DNA from: Alteromonas sp. ALT199
GTDB lineage: Bacteria; Pseudomonadota; Gammaproteobacteria; Enterobacterales; Alteromonadaceae
Reading direction: 5' to 3'
DNA length: 45,308 nucleotides
Assembly (NCBI RefSeq): GCF_018619335.1
Contig: NZ_JAHHDX010000133.1
Location: 1 to 45,308, forward strand
The notes under the pieces are model-generated. The model saw nothing but the letters and a program-made list of their open reading frames with translations. It did not search any database and was not told where the DNA came from. Below, piece after piece: positions 8,660 through 15,290 of this stretch. The number at the start of each line of letters is the position of its first letter. Positions within the stretch are counted from its first letter, which is position 1. Both the position numbers and the translations under genes were made by a program.

Positions 8660-8830
8660 ATGGACTTTCTTTTTAACGTATTAATTTGGGTAGGCGTGGT
8701 TATCTTCGCCATTTTTATTATTGGCTTTATGGCAGCCGCTAAGTTGAATAAAACCCAAGACAATAACAAAGCGAAGGCATCGGCTAAGCAAGTTCGTGAA
8801 GGCGAAAGGCCAAGTGATCAAAATAGATAA
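8660..8830 (+). CDS. 56-residue small membrane protein
   Basis: This short gene encodes one N-terminal membrane helix (about residues 4-27, from FNVLIWVGVVIFAIF) followed by a hydrophilic, Lys/Asn/Gln-rich cytoplasmic tail ending in RPSDQNR. Its ATG follows a short GGGA five bases upstream, and the frame is open from ATG to TAA. The clean helix-plus-charged-tail design is the main support for a real gene. It has no match I recognise. An AT-rich inverted repeat begins six bases after the stop. Confidence 0.55.
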   Translation: MDFLFNVLIWVGVVIFAIFIIGFMAAAKLNKTQDNNKAKASAKQVREGERPSDQNR

Positions 8831-8835
8831 ACAGT

Positions 8836-8875
8836 TTTGGTTTTTTTATTCAGCAGGATGAGTAAAAAAACCAAA
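8836..8875 (+). terminator. AT-rich inverted repeat after the small membrane-protein gene
   Basis: The arms TTGGTTTTTTTA and TAAAAAAACCAA are perfect complements over at least 12 bp, separated by a 14-base loop. The stem is poor in GC, so it is at best a weak terminator. It could instead be an operator for the TonB/ECF operon that starts 55 bases further on. Confidence 0.4.
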
Positions 8876-8896
8876 TAATTTCACCCCTTTCTTTGA

Positions 8897-8926
8897 GTTC
8901 CCCCGTTTAGTGAAAAAAGGGGGAAC
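8897..8926 (+). promoter_or_regulatory. Hairpin that buries the ribosome-binding site of the TonB-like gene
   Basis: GTTCCCCC and GGGGGAAC are perfect 8-bp complements around a 14-base A-rich loop. The 3' arm contains the only good Shine-Dalgarno sequence for the ATG at 8930, so in RNA the site would be paired. This suggests translational control, or alternatively a DNA operator. The base pairing is seen directly; the regulatory role is inferred. Confidence 0.55.
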
Positions 8927-8929
8927 AAT

Positions 8930-9622
8930 ATGCAAACAACAATTCTACCAAGCGCTAATGCACAGAATCTGGCACAGCACTTTGAACTACCATTTTCAAA
9001 AACACCGTTTTATAAACGCGCTGTAAACGTAGCGTCTATTACTCTTGCTGGTGGAGCGGTAACCGCTGGGCTTTTTGTTTTAATGGCAGAGCTTACTAGG
9101 CAAGATACGATAAGCATAACTGAAACGCCGCCTGTGTTTATCGAGCCCGTCATCTACCAGCCTGAAGATGAACAAACTATTACTAAAAAGCCCATCGCAC
9201 CAATTGAGCAAGTGCTCAAGACACCACCACAAAAAGTGGTTCAGATTGACCCCGAACCAAACGATGGGCCCGGTAATTTTGAAATAAAAACACATGTTCC
9301 TAATACTGCGTTAGATGTATCAATAAATCTGAACACTGCTCAAGGAGATATGCAGGCTACGCCACAATTTAGGGTTGATCCTACATACCCTCCCGAAGCG
9401 AGTCGCGACGGTATTGAAGGTTGGGTAAAGCTTGGGTTTACGGTAAACGCTAGCGGCGCTGTTTCCGATATCATGGTGCTAGATTCTGAGCCCAGACGTG
9501 TGTTTGATAGAGCAGCACGCAGAGCGCTTAAAAAATGGAAGTACAAGCCTAAGCTGGATGGCGGCAAACCTGTTAGTCAAACAGGTATGGTTGTAGTATT
9601 AGATTTCAAACTAGAACAATAA
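8930..9622 (+). CDS. TonB-domain energy-transducer-like protein
   Basis: The product has 230 residues: a 27-residue cytoplasmic tail, one membrane helix (about 30-54, ITLAGGAVTAGLFVLM), a Pro/Glu/Lys-containing periplasmic stretch (90-125) and a C-terminal TonB domain (about 145-230). That domain carries the typical YPPEASRDGIEGWVKLGFTVNASG and ARRALKKWKYKP signatures. TonB proteins pass proton-motive energy from ExbB/ExbD to outer-membrane receptors. No exbBD is in the window, so this could be a specialised or regulatory TonB. The stop lies just before the ribosome-binding site of the sigma factor gene. Translation may be limited by the hairpin over its own ribosome-binding site. Confidence 0.88.
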   Translation: MQTTILPSANAQNLAQHFELPFSKTPFYKRAVNVASITLAGGAVTAGLFVLMAELTRQDTISITETPPVFIEPVIYQPEDEQTITKKPIAPIEQVLKTPPQKVVQIDPEPNDGPGNFEIKTHVPNTALDVSINLNTAQGDMQATPQFRVDPTYPPEASRDGIEGWVKLGFTVNASGAVSDIMVLDSEPRRVFDRAARRALKKWKYKPKLDGGKPVSQTGMVVVLDFKLEQ

Positions 9623-9631
9623 GGATTGCCT

Positions 9632-10234
9632 ATGAGTATAGGCGCAAGCTTGCAAAGCCTGTTTCAAGGTAAGCGCGAAAAAGCGCTGGGTGTGAGTGAG
9701 AGGCTAATGCTGCAATACAGCGCAAATGGTGATGAAGCATCGTTAGCCGCGCTCTTTGATTTGCACAGTCACAAGTTAATTTATTTTCTTAAGGTATTAA
9801 GCGATAGCACCATAGCTGAAGATATATGCCAGCGTACATGGATAAAGGTTATTGAGCATCACCATTTATTTAAAAGCGGCGACAACTTCCAAGCTTGGCT
9901 GTTCACTATTGGAAGGCGAGCGCTTATTGATGAGTTCCGTAAAAACGCCAAGCTTGAATATAGCAACGAAACCGTAGAGGCATTTACCCTTTCTGAGCGG
10001 GTTAATCACGCGCAGTCTTCGGTAGAAGATGATGTGGCTAAAGGGTTCGAAAAAGACGTGTTTAAAGCCTGCATACAGCAATTGCCTTACAAACAGAAAG
10101 AGGCGCTCTCGCTACAGTTTGAAGGTTTTAATCTTTCGCAAATAGCCGATATTTGCGGCGCTGAAAAAGAAACGGTTAAAACACGAATTCGATATGCCAA
10201 AGACAGTCTCAAAACCATGCTAGAGAAATTGTAA
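9632..10234 (+). CDS. RNA polymerase sigma-70 family factor, ECF type
   Basis: I take the ATG six bases after AAGGA rather than an in-frame TTG two codons earlier, giving 200 residues. Region 2 spans about residues 22-95 (AEDICQRTWIKVIEHH, then FQAWLFTIGRRALIDEFRK). Region 4 spans about 145-198 (LPYKQKEALSLQFEGFNLSQIADICGAEKETVKTRIRYA), including the helix-turn-helix. There is no sigma region 3, as expected for ECF factors. It sits between a TonB-domain gene and a single-helix membrane protein gene, two bases apart from the latter, which is the usual sigma/anti-sigma arrangement. Confidence 0.9.
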   Translation: MSIGASLQSLFQGKREKALGVSERLMLQYSANGDEASLAALFDLHSHKLIYFLKVLSDSTIAEDICQRTWIKVIEHHHLFKSGDNFQAWLFTIGRRALIDEFRKNAKLEYSNETVEAFTLSERVNHAQSSVEDDVAKGFEKDVFKACIQQLPYKQKEALSLQFEGFNLSQIADICGAEKETVKTRIRYAKDSLKTMLEKL

Positions 10235-10236
10235 TC

Positions 10237-10905
10237 ATGTCTACATCAGATAAAGATCTACGAAATGCGTTTAGACGCAGCCAGCAGGTACAAAAGCAAA
10301 ATGACGTTATGACCGAGAAGGTTAATGCTCGGGTACGCACCAACGTGCTTGCACATAACAAGGCTAAAGCAAGTGAAAGTGAAACAGAACAAATGTTCGC
10401 TACTGTGGCCTCGCACCTTCGAGCCTACTTTGCGTCATCAACCCTGCGATTTACCGCCGTGGCTTTTGCTATTGTTGCCATGCTAGGTGTGTACAACATT
10501 GGATCATTTCAAAGCCGTCACTCACCGAGTATGCGAAGTGCTGCACACAGTGTAGATATTGTGCATTATCACGGTTTTGAAGGTGAAGATAAATTGCTGG
10601 CTAATAAAACCAGTAACGATTATCAAGCGCGCTTCAATGCTTACACTCGCCAATATGTTGAAAGCAATTTGGTTGCTAAAGCGGTAACTCTGCAGCCTGC
10701 TACTTTACAATCGCAAGATGGGTATTGGCTTTTAGTGAATTGTGATAATCAACACGTTGTTGTTTCTGAAAGCCTGATTGCATCGTTAAATATTAATGGC
10801 CGAATAGAAGGTGATATCAGCGTTGGTACCCTGGTAGCGCTAGCCTTCGATGACCAGGGAAGGATACTGTCTATTAAACAGTCTACCAAGCCTTTGATGT
10901 GCTGA
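10237..10905 (+). CDS. Putative anti-sigma factor, single-pass membrane protein
   Basis: The product has 222 residues: a charged helical N-terminus (about 1-65) predicted to be cytoplasmic, one membrane helix (about 70-92, FTAVAFAIVAMLGVYNIGSF) and a periplasmic C-terminal domain of about 130 residues. The gene starts two bases after the sigma factor stop, which suggests translational coupling and a partner role. I do not see the HxxxCxxC zinc motif of ZAS anti-sigmas. The assignment therefore rests on position and topology, not on a recognised domain. The periplasmic part could sense an envelope signal. Confidence 0.62.
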   Translation: MSTSDKDLRNAFRRSQQVQKQNDVMTEKVNARVRTNVLAHNKAKASESETEQMFATVASHLRAYFASSTLRFTAVAFAIVAMLGVYNIGSFQSRHSPSMRSAAHSVDIVHYHGFEGEDKLLANKTSNDYQARFNAYTRQYVESNLVAKAVTLQPATLQSQDGYWLLVNCDNQHVVVSESLIASLNINGRIEGDISVGTLVALAFDDQGRILSIKQSTKPLMC

Positions 10906-10942
10906 CATATGGATGCATAAAGTATTGATGTAGAGGATAGCG

Positions 10943-10985
10943 TAAACGAGGCTAGTAGGCTTAGGAGCTGCCTGAGCCTCGTTTA
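10943..10985 (+). terminator. Rho-independent-like terminator of the TonB/ECF operon
   Basis: An 11-bp perfect stem, TAAACGAGGCT paired with AGCCTCGTTTA, encloses a 21-base loop and is followed by a short T-rich tract. It lies between the putative anti-sigma gene and the convergent cytidine deaminase gene, and could serve either strand. Confidence 0.6.
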
Positions 10986-11014
10986 TTTCATATTGCAAGG
11001 TATGGTTATAAAGC

Positions 11015-11422
11015 CTATTTGTCTAAATCGTGCGCTCTAAAGGCATTTGGAAGTAATTCACCAATTGTGGTTTCAAACTTTTCTCCATTTTGACTAACCA
11101 TGGTTACTGGGGTTTCATCTGGCGCGAACTCAGCAATTTTTTGTCTGCAACCGCCGCATGGAAAACAAAACTCATCGTTCGGGCTGGCAATAACAATATG
11201 CGAAATACGCTGTTGACCCTGTGTAACCATATTGCCAATTGCAGTGGCTTCGGCGCATTGGCCCAAAGGAAAGGCCGCGCTCTCTACATTACACCCTGCA
11301 AAGGTCTCGCCGGATGGAGTAAGCACCGCAGCACCAACTTTAAAGTTGGAATAAGGCGAGTGAGAGTTTTTTTGTGCATCAAAAGCAAGTTGTGATAGTT
11401 TTTCTAAATTATTTTTCTTCAT
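11015..11422 (-). CDS. cdd: Cytidine deaminase
   Basis: The enzyme converts cytidine and deoxycytidine to uridine and deoxyuridine in pyrimidine salvage, in the cytoplasm. At 135 residues it matches the short homotetrameric class. The zinc and catalytic motifs are complete: CAEATAIGNM (Cys ligand and proton-shuttling Glu) and PCGGCRQ (two Cys ligands). SPYSNFKVGAAV near the N-terminus is also typical. I start at MKKNNLEK, where an AGGT lies five bases upstream. A longer in-frame ATG adds 22 residues with no family resemblance. It is transcribed away from nlpI. Confidence 0.93.
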   Translation of the reverse strand: MKKNNLEKLSQLAFDAQKNSHSPYSNFKVGAAVLTPSGETFAGCNVESAAFPLGQCAEATAIGNMVTQGQQRISHIVIASPNDEFCFPCGGCRQKIAEFAPDETPVTMVSQNGEKFETTIGELLPNAFRAHDLDK

Positions 11423-11557
11423 AGCTACCTGTGTTAACCACCCAATACGCTTTACTTTTATCATCAAATGCGAGAAGGTTGGCGGCATTAGCGCCGCAAC
11501 AAGCGTATATTAAATGCTCAGGCGGTTTTTTCTTTTTTTATAGAATGCTTTTTTACC

Positions 11558-12460
11558 ATGCGCAGAAACGTTAGTCTCATCTTTTTTTCTATATTCGCTG
11601 TTATTTTAACCGGTTGTGCGCAGACACCACCTGTTTCAGAAAGACCTCAAATGGGGAATTTGCTTTTAGCCGAGCCTGCGCCCATTAATCCACGCTCTGA
11701 AATGGCAATTGCACGCTATAATCAAGTCCTTACTAGTCCAGCGCTTTCAAAGGAAGACAAAGCAGAACTACACTTTCAACGAGGCATGTTGTACGACAGT
11801 GTGGGCCTATCAGGTTTAGCGCAGTTCGACTACACCCAAGCAATTAACTTAAAGCCAGATTTGGCTGAAGCCTATAATTCTATGGGAATTCACTACATTC
11901 AACAGAGCGACTTCATTCAGGCTTACGATGCCTTTGACTCGACGCTAGAAATTAACCCGGAGTACGATTTCGCGTTTTTAAATCGCGGTATTGCACTGTA
12001 TTACGGTGGCCGCGCTGAACTTGCCACTAGCGATCTAAATCGCTTTTTCGAAAAAGATGATAGCGACCCATTTCGCGCACTTTGGGCGTATTTTGCACAC
12101 CACGAAGTATCAGCACTTCAGGGGCAAACCTATTTAGCCTCTATTCGACCAACCCTAGATCACGATCATTGGGCAACTACGCTGGTGGACTTATTCCTAG
12201 GTACCGTTAACGAAAATGATGTACTTAACTCATTACTTAACGGAGTTAAAAGTCAAAAAGCGCTAACGGATAGACTGTGTGAAGCCTATTTTTACTTAGG
12301 CAAATTTCATACTCAACGTGGTAACGGTGGAGTGGCGTCTAATTACTTTAAGTTAGCCTTAAGCACTAATGTGTTTGATTACGTTGAACACCGCTATGCA
12401 AGAATGGAACTTAACCGTTTGCGTGCACAAGCTAGTAACGACCTAGTTAGCGAAGAGTAA
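11558..12460 (+). CDS. nlpI: NlpI-like TPR lipoprotein
   Basis: The product has 300 residues, close to E. coli NlpI. The lipobox LTGC places the lipidated Cys at residue 20, so the mature protein should be anchored to the outer membrane. At least three TPR units follow (LHFQRGMLYDSVGLSGLAQ; AYNSMGIHYIQQSDFIQ; FLNRGIALYYGGRAE), as in NlpI. The E. coli protein is an adaptor that brings cell-wall hydrolases such as MepS to the protease Prc. No convincing Shine-Dalgarno is visible before the ATG. The gene is followed, 12 bases on, by a repeat protein with a zinc-protease motif, probably in one operon. Confidence 0.88.
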   Translation: MRRNVSLIFFSIFAVILTGCAQTPPVSERPQMGNLLLAEPAPINPRSEMAIARYNQVLTSPALSKEDKAELHFQRGMLYDSVGLSGLAQFDYTQAINLKPDLAEAYNSMGIHYIQQSDFIQAYDAFDSTLEINPEYDFAFLNRGIALYYGGRAELATSDLNRFFEKDDSDPFRALWAYFAHHEVSALQGQTYLASIRPTLDHDHWATTLVDLFLGTVNENDVLNSLLNGVKSQKALTDRLCEAYFYLGKFHTQRGNGGVASNYFKLALSTNVFDYVEHRYARMELNRLRAQASNDLVSEE

Positions 12461-12472
12461 GAAACAAGCGTT

Positions 12473-14143
12473 ATGCGAGGCTTATTTTTAGCGGTGTTTG
12501 CGCTGCTTATTGTTGCGGGCGACAGCGGGCGCTATGTACCTCAACTTATTGCTAACGCAACCCGCATACTTACACCGTTAAGCCAAACGTTAGAAAGCGA
12601 GCTAACTCACAATTCGGGCAATTCTTACTCTGACAGTGAAACAGCCGACATCAAGGTTCAAAATAGCGATAGCTCCATTCATGATATCCATTCTCCTGAT
12701 AAGGCTGAATATACTGATAAAAAGGCTCATAATCGTAAGCATGAAGCGCTAGCGTTATTGTGGTTGGCAGCGAAGCAAGGCAGTGAGAATGCACAATCTC
12801 GCTTGCTTAGTGAATTTGAAAATGCGTACAACACAGGGTTCACCTCTACTGATATCATTGATGAAGACACTGCAACCTACTTTCTGGAAAAACTTGTAAA
12901 TCTAGAAAATGCAGATGCAGCTTGGCTGTTATACCAAATATTGGGTGAAGAAGGTGCATCCCAGCGCTTTATGAGGCTTGCCGCAATGGGCGAGGTAGCA
13001 GAGGCGCAACTCGCTTTTGCTATGTCTACCGATTCACCGGAAAAACGTGAAAAGTGGCTGGTGCGCGCAGCTTCGCAAAACTACTTACCTGCTCAGGCTG
13101 CCCTGGCCGATTGGTATCTTTTACATGACCAGCCGCAGTTAGCCAAACCGCTACTCGCTGCAACAGCTACATTAGACATGCAAAGTGCATTTAAGTACGC
13201 TCGTCTTTTGTGGGGTGAGGGAGAGTTTTCAAAAGCTAAATCCCATTTTAGTTTTGCCGCAAAAAAAGGGCATCTACAAGCAGAGAAAGCCTTAGAAGCA
13301 ATCAAGCTCTATACGCCGTATTCTGTAGACCAAGCGTTAAGGCAGTCTCCTAAATTCAAATGGGAAAGTAATGACAATTGTCTTCAGCGTGTACAGACTT
13401 TTGCTACCAACTTGGCCACAATCATGCGTGCTCACAGCCTATATGAATCATTTACTAACGATGAGCGCCTTCAAAACCTTTCTATTTGTTTAGCACCACC
13501 TATTTGGCTTAAGTCAGACGTACTAAACTGCGATCCTAATTTTAAAAATACCAGCGTTTTGGGGTGTAATATTACCCCGTTAGCGAACATTGCTAAAAAG
13601 CACAAATTCAGCCACGCAGTAGTGGTGGCAGAGCAGGGTAAGGCTAATGTTCAAAACGGCGTAATGTATTTAGATATTAGCGATGCTTATTCGGTGTTTG
13701 TTCACGAGCTAGCACACTTTGCCGGTTTTGCTGATGAATACCCTATTGGTAAAGGCATGGCGAACAAATTATGTGACAAAGATGGAATAGACAACTTTTC
13801 ACCACCCAATCTAATTGTTGATTCTGAATATTGGTATGCGCCCCATAACACGGTTGAAAATTGGCTAACTATAGACCCAACTACCATTATAGCTCGTGCT
13901 AAAACATGCACAGTATTAGGTGAATACAGCTATAAACCCAGCCGACGAATTACATTTATGGAACATCATGATAGTGGTGTTATTCCACCTTTATATTTAG
14001 TGCTTTGGCAACAGCAGTTAGAAAAACAAAATTTGCAGCGACCTATCTCGATGAATTTCTTTCAAGCATTTCACAATAGCGGTAATCAAACAGAGGCTGC
14101 ACACTGGTTAGCTGAATACGAAGCATTTACTGGCAGTAAATAA
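12473..14143 (+). CDS. Sel1/TPR-like repeat protein with metzincin-type zinc-protease motif
   Basis: The product has 556 residues. The N-terminus (1-17) is hydrophobic and reads as a signal peptide or anchor. A low-complexity Ser/Asp stretch (42-80) leads into helical repeats of Sel1 type (about 88-275, for example ALLWLAAKQGSENAQ and AAKKGHLQAEKALEA). The C-terminal half carries H411-E-L-A-H-F-A-G-F-A-D-E-Y423, an HExxHxxGxxDEY motif like that of M64 and related metzincins, and a possible Met-turn (RITFMEHH, Met496). Six or more Cys residues suggest disulfides in an exported domain. It probably is an envelope metallopeptidase; the substrate is unknown. It lies directly behind nlpI. Confidence 0.7.
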   Translation: MRGLFLAVFALLIVAGDSGRYVPQLIANATRILTPLSQTLESELTHNSGNSYSDSETADIKVQNSDSSIHDIHSPDKAEYTDKKAHNRKHEALALLWLAAKQGSENAQSRLLSEFENAYNTGFTSTDIIDEDTATYFLEKLVNLENADAAWLLYQILGEEGASQRFMRLAAMGEVAEAQLAFAMSTDSPEKREKWLVRAASQNYLPAQAALADWYLLHDQPQLAKPLLAATATLDMQSAFKYARLLWGEGEFSKAKSHFSFAAKKGHLQAEKALEAIKLYTPYSVDQALRQSPKFKWESNDNCLQRVQTFATNLATIMRAHSLYESFTNDERLQNLSICLAPPIWLKSDVLNCDPNFKNTSVLGCNITPLANIAKKHKFSHAVVVAEQGKANVQNGVMYLDISDAYSVFVHELAHFAGFADEYPIGKGMANKLCDKDGIDNFSPPNLIVDSEYWYAPHNTVENWLTIDPTTIIARAKTCTVLGEYSYKPSRRITFMEHHDSGVIPPLYLVLWQQQLEKQNLQRPISMNFFQAFHNSGNQTEAAHWLAEYEAFTGSK

Positions 14144-14287
14144 ATAACACGTCCTTCCCATTAACAGCCCTAAGCTTCACAGATATCCTTAATAATTATT
14201 GTGAAAGGTGAACGTGAAGCTGCTGGAAGAATTAGCACCTCACTTCATGGTTTCATCTATCATTCAATAAGCTACGAGTTTGTAAAT

Positions 14288-15025
14288 TTAATCACGAAGA
14301 GTATGCTTAAGTTCTCGAACCCACATTGAAGTCGCGCCACAAATTGCCACGGGCATAACGATAAAGTTAACCACGGGAATTAATGAGAATACATTCACCA
14401 TCATTCCGAAGGTCATCGCTTTTCCTTTGTGTTCACCTAAGTGCAAGCGCATACGTGTGAAATCCACTTTGTGGTTATCGTAAGGGTAGTCGCAATATTG
14501 AATGGCCATCATCCAGGCGTTAAACAAGAACCACAGTACTTGCCCAATAATAGGCAAGAAAAAGAAAAGTAAAAGAAACCCAATAGCGCGAGGCAAATAC
14601 CACACAAGTTTGGTGAGTTCGCGCCCTACAGTGCGTGGAATGTCTTTGACCAATGACATTACGCCTTCGTCTCCTAAGTCTTGACCCGTTAAATGACGTT
14701 CAACCTTTTCGGATAATACGCCGTTGAAAGGCGCTGCAATCCAGTTGGCAAGCGTGCCAAAAATGAGTGCAAAAATAAGTAATACGCTAATGACGGCTAA
14801 GGGCCACAAGAAGAAGCTGATAGCAGTTTTAATCCATCCTAACCATTCAGGTACGAGGTCGATAACATAAGCAATGCCCATTTCTATCTGACCAAACAAG
14901 AAGTAAAAGGCACCGGAAAAGAGCACTAAGTTAATCGTTAGGGGCACAAAAACAAAACGCTTCAAACCTTTGGTTTTTATAAGCGAAAAACCTTCGAAGA
15001 AATAATGTACACCACCTGAACTCAT
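14288..15025 (-). CDS. cysZ: Sulfate transporter CysZ
   Basis: The product has 245 residues, in the usual range for CysZ, an inner-membrane sulfate uptake protein feeding cysteine synthesis. Hydrophobic segments lie near 25-47, 68-98, 140-170 and 205-232. Family-like stretches are GVHYFFEGFSLI at the start, NWIAAPFNGVLSEKVE near 93-108, and WMMAIQYCDYPYDNHKVDF near 171-189, the last being very typical. A strong AAAGGAG precedes the ATG. It is divergent from smc, with about 265 bp between the starts. Confidence 0.92.
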   Translation of the reverse strand: MSSGGVHYFFEGFSLIKTKGLKRFVFVPLTINLVLFSGAFYFLFGQIEMGIAYVIDLVPEWLGWIKTAISFFLWPLAVISVLLIFALIFGTLANWIAAPFNGVLSEKVERHLTGQDLGDEGVMSLVKDIPRTVGRELTKLVWYLPRAIGFLLLFFFLPIIGQVLWFLFNAWMMAIQYCDYPYDNHKVDFTRMRLHLGEHKGKAMTFGMMVNVFSLIPVVNFIVMPVAICGATSMWVRELKHTLRD

Positions 15026-15290
15026 TCGTACTCCTTTGCGCGCTTTAAACGCAGTGTTTGTTGGTTATCCACTCTATCATACGCTCTAGGTGAGTTATGT
15101 GCTTAACTCACTGAAATGGTAATTGTTACAAGCTGTTAGTTTTGATAGAGTCGAATCATAATAACAAAAGAATCTTATGTGTGATTACATCATTTCTACA
15201 TCATTTGCTGTTTCAGTCGATTGTTAGCATGTTTTTAGCTAATAGCATGACGATATCGCCTGTCAGCTCTGTGTTTCAGAGGGATGATGC

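Noticed and set aside
14173..14221. Terminator from AGCTTCAC and GTGAAGCT between the metallopeptidase gene and cysZ
   Set aside because: The arms are only eight bases with a 33-base loop and no T-run follows.
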